A stretch of 64,000 nt of DNA from Adiantum capillus-veneris (lineage: Eukaryota > Streptophyta > Polypodiopsida > Polypodiales > Pteridaceae): positions 48,137,779-48,201,778 of the forward strand of contig CM043970.1 of assembly GCA_014529385.2 (NCBI GenBank), given 5' to 3'. Below, piece after piece: positions 11,536-24,280 of the stretch (positions are counted from its first letter, which is position 1; every line of letters starts with the position of its first letter). The position numbers and the translations under genes were made by a program. Under the pieces are notes generated by a model that did no database searches, had not been told where the DNA came from, and was given only the letters and a program-made list of their open reading frames with translations.

Positions 11536-12392
11536 GAAACAATTTCAAACTAAAAACATGATTCTTTTTTTCTTTCTTATAAATGTCTACACACACAATG
11601 TTTTGCTAGGTTTCAATTTTTTCTAAAACAAGATGAAAACATGCACATCAAATGATCTGTGATATACAACAAGAGGCAAGGATGACAGGATTTGGTGATG
11701 CAAGAATTTCTCTTACTCCTTGAGCACCAAACATGAATGACATATGTTGTTGAAAATGGATATTTCTACTAATTGCAATATTTTTTTATAATGTATGGTG
11801 CGACATGGAAGGGAAAAATCTCTATTTCCAAACCATTATCCGTGGTCTATGCATGACCTACTTCTTAAAATAGAATAAAAATATATGCATCTAAACTTAG
11901 GTCATACCTAATGAGAGGCGAGATAAAAGGATTCGCTCATGCGTTTGTTTTGATTAACCTACAAGGTCCTAAAATTCTACAAATTACATGTTGAAATTGT
12001 AGCTTGATACTATTAAATGATGTTCACCTTTTGCCTTGCAATGTGAATAAAGGGGTCATACAATTTTTTGTAATTCATGCAGCCTACTTAATTATGCTAA
12101 AGGCTAAGCATTCACTCAATATGAAACAACAACATACACAAATCACTCCTTAGTGGGGGCACCAAAATTGAGGCAGTTCGGGGTGGGCGACAAGAAAAGT
12201 GATCTTTAAACACACTTCACAGCTCCTGTGTTGCTAAATGGGGCTGATTCACCTAAACAAGGGACACCATCTAGTTTTGAAAACTAGGACGCATAGAAAT
12301 TCTCAAAAGAGGAGAATCCTTTAGCAAGCATCCAACCAGTCAATAAGTGTACACTAACCCTAACGCAATGCAATACACACACACACACACAC

Positions 12393-12436
<44 letters not shown>

Positions 12437-13262
12437 TGTGAGGATTGACTTGAATTTTAATTATTTTCATAGACTTATAGATAGCTTGGAGAAATAGAGA
12501 GAGGTACCCTTAAGCTTGATATTCTTGCAACCTATGCATTGTCTTAGGGTTACGATATCCCGACCACCGTATCACCCTTTAACAACGAATTGTCAAACAA
12601 CAAATCAACCATAGAAGATCTTGAATGGCTCACAAGAAAATGATAAAAAGAATGGAAACCCTTCACCTTAAACCAAGTGGGATGAAGTTGCTAAGAAAGA
12701 TTTGGAGAGAGACAAGAGTGGATCCTTGAACCATGATTACACCCAAACTATCAAATTTATTGATGTGCGATGGTAAAGTACAACCTTGATGGGAAGTATA
12801 TAACTCACTCGCCTACTCTCAATTCTATAGCTAGCTCAAATAATATTTCCACCAAAGGGAGGTGAATCCCAAAGGAAAATAACATATGTGTGGAACCTAG
12901 AGCCAAGTCTGGCATAACCAAGAAGAATGTCTCCCCATTGTAAAGAGTGCTCAAGATAATTGTAATTGGTTCCTAGTCTAAGAAGGACCACTATCCACCT
13001 ATACAATAAAACATGCCAGTCCAAGGATATGAAAAGTAGGCATAACTATACCTGTACTTGTGCTAAAGAGAACATAACCACAATTGAGCTGTGCTATCAA
13101 TATCCACTACACAACATGATAGCAATACTCAAAGGGGGAGTAAAGGAACAAGCTTCAAGAACAAGCCCGTGAAGAACAATGGGGCTGATTTGTAACATGC
13201 CAGAAATCTGGGCAAGGGCAAGATCTGCACCCTAAGGACTGCCCCTAAGGTTGGAGCTTATG
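11536..13262. other. no gene; AT-rich sequence with one microsatellite
   Basis: No frame longer than 70 codons has a recognisable family. A compound (AC)n/(GA)n tract lies at 12375-12432. The block is probably decayed retrotransposon, but I see nothing that proves it. Confidence 0.4.
12375..12432 (+). repeat. compound microsatellite (AC)n-(GA)n
   Basis: (AC)n at 12375-12393, AAATT, then (GA)n at 12398-12432. Confidence 0.95.
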
Positions 13263-13352
13263 GACAAGAATATAGAGTTGTATAAAGCACAAATCCACAG
13301 ATTGCATCAAAAATAGTTCTATATGGTCAATGAAGGACCACAGATACCCCCA
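13263..13352 (+). repeat. second copy of the gypsy gag 5' segment
   Basis: This ~90-bp stretch matches 7636-7735 closely (AAAGCACAAATCCACAGA, TTGCAT or CTGCATTA, then TGGTCAATGAAGGA). It shows a second, mostly lost copy of the same element in the same orientation. Confidence 0.7.
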
Positions 13353-14961
13353 CCTGGGGATAATAATTATGTGAGATTCTAACTTAGAGCTTAAAAAAAA
13401 AACATAGAGTGGTAATTAAAGTCTCTTACAACCTCATCTATTAATTCTACTAAACATAATTTTTAGGCCATAATTTTATAGCTTTTTGGATTTGGTTAAA
13501 GGACCTAATCACGAAAATGAGGTCAACCATCATCAATAGTTAAATGATTTCTTGCAATTATTTAAGAAATTCATCCTCACAATTGTATGAGAAAATCTAA
13601 AAGATATGTTTACAATAACTGAGCCAGGATAATTAATGGCAAACAAAGTGAGACATAAAGCTTAGCACTAAGTTGGTAACGGGACACTTATATGTCCTTA
13701 GACCTTTATATCTCCAATTTAGTGATCAATTTCCTTGAATTATTTGTTTCAAAATGAAATCTCTAGTGATAAATATCCACAAAGTTCTCTCACCACACGA
13801 GTGGATGAACTCTTTTGATCTATCTATTGCCATGCATGTGGATAGAGCTTCTAAAAGTGAGATTTTGCCTCATAAAAATGTGATAAAAGGCTTTGGCTGG
13901 TAATTGTCTGAAAAGGTCTATTGTGAAATTGCTGATATTGCTATTGTATGAGGAAGTTTCACACTTAAGGAATAGTGACTTTTTAAATTCTCCACCGAAA
14001 GCGGTTCACGACATAATTGATTATCATGTATACTATGAGAGCTACTAGCAACAAAATATGCTTATAATTTTATGATGTTCAAGGAGGTTGATAGAGTGAT
14101 AGCTAGTTCTTCGGAACAAAAGACATGAAAGATCGAAGATTCCAGGTCAATAGACACCATCCCTGTCCCTATAACTACGCATGCTATTCACATCTTCATA
14201 TAGCTGCAACGCAAAAATCTTCGTTAGTCAGAACAATATCTTCCGACTCTTATACTCCTTTTTGTAGCTTTATGGTTAACATCATACTCTTTACAAGCTG
14301 TCAAATATGGTGTCTATAGGTTTAAGACAGTTTGTGATGTTATGAATAGTCCATAAATCACATATAAATATATGTGAGAGCTCACATATCATCTGCACAC
14401 GCGGATAGTCTGTGGGCTTATGAGCTGGTCCAACCGTCACCTACAACGACCAGGTAGTGTTTCTATGGAGAGGCCGTTTGTGTGCGCACGGACTGTGAGC
14501 TTATGAACGGTCCTTCTAAGGAATACCGCTCCTTATGAGAGCACAACATTTCAAGAGATAAATTGAACCTCTTTTAATTAGAGCTCAAAGATCGTCCACG
14601 CATGCGGACATCTACGAGCTGATGAACTGGTCCAACTTCCACCTAGGCAGCATAGTCTGGAGTGCATCTAGGTGCAGCAAAGTTGTGGGACCGTCAATCG
14701 ACATTTGTGGAGGCGCAGGGACAACATTACAACGAATGGGGACAATATAGACGAACGACCAATCTGCAGACAAAAGGCACATGTGCACTATGAAAGTAGT
14801 GTATGCAGGGAGGAGCTCAATCCCACAACAACGTAAGTGCAGGGTAGGAGATGAGAAAACCAGGTGCTAGGTAGAAAGTATGTTTATAACGGCGTTAGAC
14901 GACGGATTGGGATAAATTGAAAGCACTCCTCTTTGTCCTTTTTCCCATGTGACAATTAAAC

Positions 14962-14962
<1 letters not shown>
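13353..14962. other. no gene; short imperfect repeats at 14395-14640
   Basis: A motif around GCGGAYA, GRGCTTATGARCTGGTCC recurs at about 14398, 14478 and 14601. Nothing else is recognisable in this stretch. Confidence 0.35.

Positions 14963-15000
<38 letters not shown>
14963..15000 (+). repeat. 38-nt uninterrupted poly-C tract
   Basis: Thirty-eight consecutive C on the plus strand. Such runs can form G-quadruplex/i-motif structures and are hard to sequence, so the exact length may be wrong. It generates Gly-rich shadow frames on the minus strand. Confidence 0.95.
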
Positions 15001-15002
<2 letters not shown>

Positions 15003-15421
15003 ACACGCACACAGAGAACAAAGCCAAGCGCACAGGGGCAACGACAATGAGCAAGACGAGTGAGAGCGGGCAATGGGCAGCTTGAGGGCGCTCGTCATTC
15101 GCAGCTCTTCTGTCGCGATGGAATCCCCCCTCGACGGCTCATGTGCCCTGCTTGCCCTGACTCACTTTCATCTTTCTCTCTCTCAAAATGTCCACGTGGA
15201 CAAAACGACAAGCGAAGGAGCTTCTCGTACGTCAAACGGCAGGGCTGTAGAGTGCTCCTCTTAAATAACAGGAGAAGAATGAAGGTGATAGCATAAAAAT
15301 AAATGTGGTGCTCATTTATGGTCATCACAAAGTGTGCTCATGCATAAATGGATAATTATCGCAAAATGTACTTTGTGTGGTCATCACACAGCTTAAACGT
15401 TTTTATATTGAAATAAGGGCA

Positions 15422-15566
15422 TTTTCGTGCTGTTATGGATGAGCTTGCAATCCGTTATTGCGTGCGCACACGGTTTGCGTGCTCTAGTTGCTACATTTTT
15501 GTGCTATTATGGATGATCTTGCAATTTGTCCGCGTGCGCAAGCAATCTGCGTGCTCTAGTTGCTTC
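15422..15566 (+). repeat. ~74-bp tandem duplication
   Basis: Units starting at 15422 and 15496 share TTTTCGTGCTGTTATGGATG / TTTTGTGCTATTATGGATGA, CTTGCAAT, CGTGCGCA and GCGTGCTCTAGTTGCT, with about 80% agreement by eye. Confidence 0.75.
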
Positions 15567-16585
15567 ATTCAGTTTCTCACCAAGAGGCCTCCTAATCTCT
15601 CTCTCCTCTTTGAGAGGAAAGGAAATTCCATAAGCACGAAGCTGTTGAGTATCTTCGGCTTGCAAAGAGGGGTTGCCCATAGCTTGTTGCAACCTAGTAA
15701 CAAGATAATTAACAAACATGGGGGCATCATCACACCTCTATAGCTAGACACTGAGGGTGAGAAATGAGCGCAGCGATGATCTGTCCTTGATATGGACGTC
15801 CACAAATACAAGGGAGATGGTATGGCAATCTATAGCAGGCCGGTTGAAGCAGTGAAGGAGAGGCTGTGTAGGACATGCAACATGTGAAGGAGCAGGTTGC
15901 GCTATTGGGATGCGAGTCAAACAGAAATAAAACGGTGCAGGTACCCCTTGTGGGCTTTGAGAATGAGGGCTTTGCAAGCGAGAATGAGGTCAATGTCAAA
16001 TGTTGAATAGGTGAGAAAAACTAGAAAATCTTAAATATACTCCTCAAATATGCGTGGAAAGTTCTCCCATGTCAGTCCATCGGTCCATAGATGTACGTTC
16101 ATAGAGAACTCTAAACCGGTTTGGTAGGTGGCCTTGCAAAATTGAGATTGACCAACATTCTTTCTCTTCCACGAGAATTTTGAAAAGATTGCGCTCTAAA
16201 TTTTGAGAAAAGAGAGACCAAGGATTGATTGCAATGAGATGGTAGGTTGATGGTGAAGCTACCATGTATTTGCCTCGTATCTTGAGGGCAACAAGTATTT
16301 GTTTATTTATCCCTTGGAGAAGCTCTTACGAGCTAAGGGGTCTTACCGTCTAACCATGAGCCTCCTTACTTTAGCCTCTTTGGGTTGGCCCTACCTTTTC
16401 AAAGAAATTGTCTCACTTGCCCTGTAATTTTTAAGGTTTTTTAGGCTCTCTTCATGGCAACTAGGACCATCTCAAGCTTAATAGTTGGAAAGTTGCTAAG
16501 TAGGATATTTTGACTACATTAGGGAGCTCCAAGCCATTGTTATAACATCGTCTTTGTTGTCTCTACTGTGTATTAAAAATAGAAA
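15567..16585. other. no recognisable gene
   Basis: Minus-strand frames 15507-15719 and 15569-15999 are open for 70-90 codons but overlap one another in different frames and have no family features. Undetermined repeat sequence. Confidence 0.35.
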
Positions 16586-16701
16586 AAATTACCAAAACAC
16601 CCTTGTAGTTTGTGAAAATTCCAAAAATAGCCCTTAAATTTTAAAAAATATCAATATATCTTCATATGAACTTTGGGTCAGCTTACTCCAAATATTGTAA
16701 A

Positions 16702-16932
<231 letters not shown>

Positions 16933-16944
16933 TGGTATCAGAGC
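16933..16944 (+). promoter_or_regulatory. retrotransposon primer binding site
   Basis: TGGTATCAGAGC, complementary to the 3' end of plant initiator tRNA-Met, immediately after the LTR. Confidence 0.85.
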
Positions 16945-17668
16945 GATAACGATCATGCGACAATTCAATTCATGGTGACAAAACAGAGTACTGTATGCGA
17001 TTTGCATGTAAGATTCAAAATTGCTACAAATTTTATTTTTGAGGATTTATTCTTGTTAAGTGTGGTTGTTTTGTGTTAAGAATAACATGATTAGTGTTTT
17101 GTGTGGCGTTTATTGCTAATCAATATGGTGAATCATTGATTACGTTTTCTTGTTGATTTGTCTTTTGACACCCTCAACTTCGTCTCCAATTTAGGGGGTC
17201 TTCTGCTCAAAATGTGGAGAAACAAGAAAAGTGCAATGGATGTTTTCATCCAGAAATTGTTCGTCTCCTTGAGCTCTTTGATTTGAGTTCTAGGTTTATA
17301 GCAAACAAAGTTCGCAACTAAAAGTTATGGTGTTTTTATTGCAATCGAACTTGACTCAAGTTTCGACGTCGTGCGTCTTTGTGAAGCGTCCGCGATCGTT
17401 TTTCTAATTTTGGCGTCAAATTTTTTGAGCAAATTTAGCTTTTTGCTATTCATATTGTGGTTGTCAATCTTGAGTTTCATGTCGCGTCTCACGTCACTCT
17501 ATTTTGAGGACTCTTTTATTATTAACGTCTCCTTTTCCCTGCTTTTTGGGTGACGTCCCTCACATCTTTGGACGTTTATTGAGCATCCTTCTTGCGTTTA
17601 TCATTGGTAAAACACATTCGTCATAGTTATTTCGTTTTCAATTGCAGCCTTCACCATATATGGTGCAC

Positions 17669-17883
17669 ATGCAAAAGACTATGTTCAACATAATAAGTCA
17701 AAGCACATTGTTGTCCATTATCATTATGTTAGGTATGAAGTACGCAAAGGCACCATAATGGTTGAACACTATCCAAGTGACCAGATGATTGCATACATTC
17801 TTATCAAAGGCCTTAATGAGTCACGTTTCATCCTCTTACGCTCGGAGCTTGGAGTTGCTTCGGCCTCACTCTTTCTATATTAG
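17669..17883 (+). pseudogene. copia polyprotein C-terminal end
   Basis: The frame HAKDYVQHNKSKHIVVHYHY, then a region with VRKGTIMVEHYPSDQMIAYI and finally FILLRSELGVAS to a TAG at 17883 matches the end of copia RNase H, where KHIDV-x-YHF-(I/V)R and the T-x-x-Q-x-AD-x-x-TK motif lie. The usual acidic and TK residues have changed (VV for DV, IAYILIK for ADIFTK), so this copy is inactive. Confidence 0.7.
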
Positions 17884-18127
17884 CTTCTATGCTATTGTGA
17901 TAGCTTTGTAGATATGACATTGTAATCCTATAGGTCATAAATAGAGACAATTATGTCTAGAACTTTTCAAAATTTTCATCTTGAGATCCCACAATACCAT
18001 ATTATTTCTAGTGCTATCAGTTTCTATCAAAATAGAACCAACCTTCCTATGAATTTTCTTTGGAAATGTTTGCTAGCTTAATGAAGGGTATATTGGAAAT
18101 TTTGGAAAAATTGAAGGCCATAATTTT

Positions 18128-18281
18128 GAGAATGTTTGGCCAAATATGAGGGGTGTTTTTAGAAGTTTTGAATTTGAGATGTATTTTGAGACAAGTTTGA
18201 ATGGCATTTTGGGATTTTTTTGAGACTGTTTGGCCAAATATGAGGGGTGTTTTTTAGAACTTTTGAGTTTCAGAGTATTTT
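18128..18281 (+). repeat. 94-bp direct duplication
   Basis: GTTTGGCCAAATATGAGGGG, TGTTTTTAGAA and TTTTGAGTTT-type stretches occur at 18128 and again at 18222. Confidence 0.7.
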
Positions 18282-18330
18282 GGGAATTTCCACAAATTAC
18301 AAGAGGTGTTTTGGTAGACTTTCCTTGAAA

Positions 18331-19992
18331 ATATCATATTAAGATCACATATTAGTCAGTAGTGACTTGCACATTGTAGAATCTCTCACAATTTGCAACT
18401 ATCTTTCATAGTCTATCACAACATACGATATGTAGATTGAAGGATAGAGAATTAGTTTGTCAGATTATTATGGTAAGAATTTCTTGTTGTGGTTTTACTA
18501 TGAGTGTGCAATGTTGTTCTCAACATTGCACAACCCTAAATTTTGTAGAGTCTAATTCTTTTGATAATAGATAGTACCTTAGACAAATCTAGCTCTATCA
18601 TCTTCTTTCAAATGAGAACAGTCTTCTGATGAAGTGTTGTCAAAAAAATTATCTTTGGAGATATTGGCAAGGTTAAAGAGGGGCATTTTGATTATTTCCA
18701 AAAAAATTAAATTGCAATTTGGACATTTTTTGCTAGATATACGGGGCATATTAGTAATTTTTTGGAAATTTGAGGGAAGCCTAAATGTCAAAAAATTGGG
18801 CAAAATTTTAGTGTGTGTGCCCATCCAAGACCACTTGATTTTCAATGATTGATGGTCAACCGGGGCACCAAAATGATTTTTGATTGTGAAATGTTCATGA
18901 AAAGTGTGTGCAATCATTAGATATAAGCCTAAATGCATTGCCAATTGAGCCAAATTTGAACTTTTGTGCTTAATTTTTGAGTGTGTGCATTGCTTGATTA
19001 GGTCAAAATAGTGTTAATTTTGAAAAATTGAGCATACATACATTCATTTATGCTTGATCGAGTATGCAATGAGAAATTGACTTATATGCATAAAATTTTG
19101 GCCTAAATTTGGGTGTATGTGCCAATCAATGGCATGTACAATCCAATTTGTGAATGAATAATTGGTATTTTTATCGATTATGATGATGGATCGGCCAAAT
19201 AATTGACGTGTCTATCACAAGTTGGCATGAGGATTGAGATCAATCACAAAATTGATACTCAACTGTGTATATTTTTAGTGCATTGCCATGCTAATGAATA
19301 ATCAATTTGATGAACATGGAAAAAATGCACTAATGTGTGTGCCTACTCAATGGCATTAGATATCCAAATTGAAGATGAATGGTTGGTCTCGGTCACCAAT
19401 TATGATGATTAGTAGACCAACAAAAGATTGGTCTGTGCATTGTTGATGACTAAATTGATATGCAATTGGGGATGATTTTGGGTAATATTATTGTCGTGTC
19501 TGTCTATATGATTAGATATGGTACGAATTTCTTAATTTGTGCGTCCATGAGTTGCCATAATCACAAGTGTGAAGCTTTGTATAATCCAAAATGACAAGCC
19601 TCATTGGGTTTGCATGATTGGGGATATTGAAGTTGAGCAACCCAAGTTGCAATGATAATAATAGGGGATGGGATGGCAAAAGAGAGAATGTATGGACTTG
19701 TACACTTGATTTGTGTATGTATATTGCATTAGTTTCAATGGAAACTAATTGTACATTCGATTTCATATGAGCGATCAAGCTGGGCATAAAAGTGCATTGA
19801 AATTGAAGGCATGACCATAATCTATAGAGTTTTCCATCATTTTTAACCAAAAATATAGAAAATTGGGCTTAGTTCGTTTCTTGCCAATCATTTATGTGTA
19901 TGGAGAACAAAATTACGAAGGCCCATGTTGGTTTTGTGCTTTCCTAATGTAAGCAAGGTTTACAGATTGTCTAGGGAGCCAATTCTATAGCC
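18331..19992. other. no gene; faint ~207-bp diverged repeats
   Basis: Blocks beginning GTGTGTGCC, TCAATGGCAT and GATGAATGGTTGGT-like phrases recur at about 19129 and 19336, with weaker related pieces around 18815 and 18906. No open frame of note. Confidence 0.35.
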
Positions 19993-20093
19993 TTGTATAC
20001 CTCTCCGTCAAAGCCTCTCTTTCTTACTCTCCCACTAAATGGCCACGCTTACACCTGTCCATCTCTTGCGGTACTACCCAAAGGCTCAAGACC

Positions 20094-20225
<132 letters not shown>

Positions 20226-20387
20226 CGTGATCCACCACGGGAATGCCCCCTAAGTGAGTCTTTTTTCGACAACAAGAAAAGAGAGAAATTGGTGCCGCCC
20301 ACCACTTGAGGCTCTTGACCTCACCTTGAATCAATAGCGACACATACACAGCCACTTGCAGGTCCCAGCTTTGTCTTGCAGCAGGCT

Positions 20388-20390
<3 letters not shown>

Positions 20391-20454
<64 letters not shown>
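20391..20454 (+). repeat. (CA)32 microsatellite
   Basis: About 64 bp of perfect CA repeat. Shorter CA tracts lie at 20552-20569 and around 20480-20489. Confidence 0.97.
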
Positions 20455-20455
<1 letters not shown>

Positions 20456-21076
20456 TCGCTACTCACCACTTGCCTCTCAAACACACACACCCCCTTTTTC
20501 CACAAAAGCCAAACCAAATCTGCTACCAGTAGCACATTAAGTCTCTCTCTCACACACACACACACACACTTTATCAGTGCCCCTCATACACACACCAAAT
20601 ATTTTTGCCTATTCTCTTTATTAACTTGGAGCGTGCGTTTTCCAGCTCACAACGCTTTCCAGCTCACACACACATCCATTTGCAAATTTGCTGAGCCCGC
20701 AACATCCACTTGCTTGATAATAACCCAGCTAGGCTCGGAGAATCACATCCAGTTTTTTTTTAAAAAAATTGCTGCTTCAGTCTTTCAGATCCGGGCCAGC
20801 ACACAGTGGCTCGTTCTCTATTGTTTCTACTAGCCATCGTCTACTTCGAGCTCTAAGTACTCCGTGACCACACCTTAATTGTTGTGGCACACCAAGGCTC
20901 TCTCTTTCAGACACGTGCCCACCTACACATACACTCACACACACTCCCTGAATCTATGCCTTGGATCCTGCCTCTGCTACGTGGGCTCACACACGACACT
21001 TCATGCTGCCTGCCTGGCTTGGTGCACCTTACTCACACATGCGTGCTTCCCTGTCGATTAGGCACATAGAGACTCA
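20455..21076. other. CA-rich spacer without a gene
   Basis: Plus-strand sequence is rich in CACACA and pyrimidines between three CA arrays. Nothing codes recognisably. Confidence 0.5.

Positions 21077-21168
<92 letters not shown>
21077..21168 (+). repeat. (AC)n microsatellite with two AC-to-GC interruptions
   Basis: About 92 bp; GCACACAC interruptions near 21101 and 21111. Confidence 0.95.
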
Positions 21169-21451
21169 TCACACAGTATGATCCCTAGCTGAGGCTTGAG
21201 CTCCCCCAAGTTCCAACCCTCTTGCTCGCTCTCTGTCTCCTACGCAAGTTGCCGCCATGAGATATTGGCATCAAACAAAAAAAATATATATGTATGAAAA
21301 ATAAAAATAAAAAGATTTTAGGCCTTGTTCCCACCTGTTCCCTCGAAAAACAGTGGGAATACTAGTTGTCTGTCTACAAGTAATACCATTGTTGCGTGAG
21401 GGCATGGAGAGCATATGTATTAAAATTTGGTGCATCCCATTGCAATGATCA

Positions 21452-21492
21452 TGTTAAGTATGGAGCCTGATTTACCCCTTGTAATTTTTTGT
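21452..21492 (+). repeat. truncated LTR 5' end fused to pol
   Basis: TGTTAAGTATGGAGCCTGAT and the next ~20 bases match the start of the LTR at 23215, then the sequence jumps into pol coding sequence. The joint marks a deletion of the rest of the LTR, primer site, gag, protease and integrase. Confidence 0.8.
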
Positions 21493-23154
21493 GGTCCAAA
21501 TGAGGAGCCTCAACCTATTCCCCGAAGATCTACAAGAGCAAGTAGACCTCCAGAAAGGTTTGTTCCTTCCTTCAACCATCTCTTGATCTCAGATTCTGGA
21601 GAGCCGGAATCATACGAAGAAGCTATGCAACACGAATCCAAAGAAGAATGGACGAAGAGCATGCAAGTGGAGATGGACTCACTACATCACAACCAAACAT
21701 GGGAGTTGGTTGAGTTGCCTAAAGGTAAGCGGGCACTTCAAAACAAATGGGTGTACAAGCTAAAGGAAGAAGAAGGTGGGAAGAAAAGGTACAAGTCTAA
21801 GCTTGTGGTAAAAGGGTTTTCTCAAAAGAAAGGTAACGACTTCAATGAAATATTTTCTCATGTTGTAAAAATGAACTCAATTAGGCTTGTCTTAAGCCTT
21901 GTGGCTGCTCATGATCTAAATCTTGGGCAAATGGATGTAAATACAACATTCCCTCATGGTGACTTAGAGGAGGAAATCTACATGCTTCAACCAAAGGGGT
22001 CTGAAGTAAAAGGTAAGGAGAAAATGGTTTGCAGATTAAAGAAAAGCTTGTATGGTTTAAAGCAAGCATCAAGACAATGGTACTTGAAGTTCGATCTATG
22101 GATGCTAGATCATGGATTAAGAAGATGCAACTCAGATCATTGCGTCTACACGAAGAATTTGGGAGATGGGAAGTTCATCGTCCTAATGTTGTATGTTGAT
22201 GACATGCTGACTGCAAGTGCTAACATGCAGGATATCAAAGACCTAAAAGAGAAGCTTTCTAAATCTTTTTCAATGAAAGATTTAGGTGGTGCAAAGAGGA
22301 TACTTGGTATGAAAATATCAAGGGATAGGACAAAGAAGACAATAAAGCTATCTCAAGAGGATTACATCAAGAAGGTACTAGAAAGGTTTGCAATGCAAAA
22401 TGCAAAACCAGTTTCTACAACTTTGGCTGGTCACTTTAAACTAACGAAGGATATGTGTCCAAAGACACAAGAGGAGATAGCCTATATGTCTAAAGTTCCA
22501 TATGATGCAGCGGTAGGTTCTCTAATGTATGCTATGGTCTAGACAAGGCCAGATATTGCACATGCAATGGGAGTTGTGAGTAGGTTCATGGATAACCCTG
22601 GTAAACAACACTGGCAAGCTGTGAAGTGGATACTTAGGTATCTAAAAGGGACAACAACAAATGCTTTGTATTTTGGAGGAACTGATATTTTTCTAGAAGG
22701 GTATGCTTATGCAGATATGGCAGGTGACAAAGATATTCAAAGGAGCACTACTGGCTATGTCTTCACGGTTGGAGGCACAATAGTAAGCTGGGCTTCAAAG
22801 CTGCAGAAAGTGGTCTCACTTTCTACCACGGAAGCAGAGTATGGAGCAATGACTGAGGCAAGTAAAGAAATTATGTGGCTTCACAGATTCTTAGAAGAGC
22901 TTGGATTCAAACAAGAAAATTGTGTCTTGTACAGTGATAGCCAAAGCGCTATCCATCTTGCAAAGAACTCAGCCGTTCGTTCAAGGATACAACACATTGA
23001 GGTGAGATATCACTTCATACACACTCTTTTGGAAGAGGGACAACTAAAGCTAGGAAAGGTGCATATAAGTGAAAATCCTACAGACATGTTTACAAAGGTG
23101 GTCAACAAGGAGAAGTTGAGCTTTTGCTCATCTTCAATTGGCATTCAAGGATAA
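21493..23154 (+). pseudogene. copia pol: reverse transcriptase and RNase H
   Basis: One frame runs from about 21493 to the TAA at 23154 with a single TAG at 22540. It opens with the Pro/Arg-rich linker before RT (RRSTRASRPPERF), then the RT core: KWVYKLK, KSKLVVKGFSQKKG, the Q-M-D-V-x-T-x-F-x-HGDL segment, SLYGLKQASRQWY and the catalytic YVDDMLTAS (aspartates present). After the stop come TRPDIAHAMG, RSTTGYVF, VSLSTTEAEYGAMTEA and the YSDSQSAIHLAKN / HIEVRYHFI RNase H end. The enzyme makes element DNA from RNA in virus-like particles. One nonsense codon and missing gag, protease and integrase make it non-autonomous. Confidence 0.93.
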
Positions 23155-23203
23155 GAAGCCAGGATGGAAAGCAGTCACAGGTTTGGTTTGGAGATCAGTC
23201 TCC

Positions 23204-23214
23204 AAGTGGGAGAT
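23204..23214 (+). promoter_or_regulatory. polypurine tract
   Basis: AAGTGGGAGAT directly before the LTR TG at 23215, as in many copia elements; it primes plus-strand DNA synthesis. Confidence 0.8.
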
Positions 23215-23959
23215 TGTTAAGTATGGAGCCTGATTTACCCCTTGTAAATTTTTGTGATAAAAACGCACATTTGTAAGGTCCCCATTATGAGGAGAAGCCA
23301 TCGTGCGTGAAGGAAAATCACTCGCCGAAAACCAAAATTTTCACGGCCACTTCGTCATAATATTCCTTTTCGCCGGAATGTTATGGCCGGACGGCGGTCG
23401 GAAAGTGGTCGGAAAACGACCGATTGGTTGGTTGGTGGCCGGTAGTCAATGGCCCGTGGCCGCTGGTCGGAAGTCAATGGCCGGTGGCCGAATTTAATGG
23501 CCGATGGCCAAATTCAAAAGCGGACTTGTCTTCTCAAGGACGGCCACACATGGGCAAATTGGAGGGTCCGGTTTGGACTTATCTACACAAGGGCGGCTAC
23601 ACATGGCTGCCTCTCATGAGAGAGGGTAGCCCTTTTGGCCTATAAAAGGAGGCCATTTCTACACACATTTCATATAGTGTGAAGTTGATGCAACAAGGTG
23701 GGTGTGAGGTGGTGAGAGTGAAGCAAGGCGGGAGCTCTATTAAGGGTATAATCCCTTTGTAAACTACTTCTTGTTTTGAAGTACTAAAGCCATTGAGTGA
23801 CTGCTTTCCAGTAGACGTAGCCCACATTGGGTGAACCACGTGTATCGTGTGTACTCTCTCTCTCTCTCTCTACTCTATAATCTCTTGTGTGTGAAATCTA
23901 TCTCTCTCCATTAAGTAATCTACTCAAACATCTATTTAGCTACGTCATATTTCCTAACA
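23215..23959 (+). repeat. complete copia LTR (745 bp)
   Basis: Starts TGTTAAG and ends CCTAACA (imperfect inverted ends). It carries a TATAAAAGG box at 23641, a GC-rich block of CCGGTGGCCG/GTCGG motifs at 23385-23510 and a (CT)n at 23850-23870. A primer site follows. Confidence 0.88.
23641..23649 (+). promoter_or_regulatory. TATA box of the LTR promoter
   Basis: TATAAAAGG in the LTR, about 320 bp before its 3' end; conserved in the inverted copy (about 31855). Confidence 0.65.
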
Positions 23960-23961
23960 AC

Positions 23962-23973
23962 TAGTATCAGAGC
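23962..23973 (+). promoter_or_regulatory. primer binding site (one mismatch)
   Basis: TAGTATCAGAGC, one change from TGGTATCAGAGC, two bases after the LTR end. Confidence 0.7.
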
Positions 23974-24032
23974 AAGTTTTACTCGTAGCTAAAGTATCTC
24001 AAGGAAAGGATTCCTTGAATTGAGTGGGAGTT

Positions 24033-24280
24033 ATGGCGGAGGAAGGGAAACTCAAGATTGAGAAGCTCAACGACAAAAACTACCAACATTGGAAGATGCA
24101 GATTGAAGACTATCACTACTAAAAGGACCTCTATTTGCCACTAGGCTGTCTTGCGAAGAAGCCCACAACAATGGTAGATGAAGCATGGATTGTCCTTGAT
24201 TGAAAGGCACTAGGAACGATCCGGTTAAGCTTGGCGTCAACGGTGGCCTTCAATGCTACTAGACACATGAAGAAAATTTC
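24033..24280 (+). pseudogene. copia gag N-terminus
   Basis: ATG at 24033 opens MAEEGKLKIEKLNDKNYQHW, followed by KMQIEDY, a stop, then KDLYLPLG and VDEAWIVLD. The LND-x-NY-x-x-W-K-x-x-M/I-x-x-x-L/Y pattern is the copia gag start. Two in-frame stops (24121 and about 24201) and loss of similarity after ~24280 show it is dead. Confidence 0.75.

Larger units (their letters stand above)
21452..24280 (+). mobile_element. permuted copia element: LTR start, pol, full LTR, primer site, gag
   Basis: The order is 41 bp of the LTR 5' end (21452-21492), the C-terminal half of pol (21493-23154), a polypurine tract, a complete LTR (23215-23959), a primer site and a decayed gag (24033-about 24280). Gag lies after pol, not before it. 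This fits either the junction of two tandem copies sharing an LTR with both outer parts lost, or insertion of a one-LTR circle. The full LTR (or parts of it) recurs at 26405-26672 and, inverted, at 31550-32350. Confidence 0.75.

Noticed and set aside
15095-15328. Opposed short frames after the poly-C tract
   Set aside because: Several mutually overlapping 60-80 codon frames with no motif; chance in GC-richer sequence.
16933-16944. tRNA gene suggested by TGGTATCAGAGC
   Set aside because: Only the 12-nt primer complement is present after an LTR; no cloverleaf can be formed.
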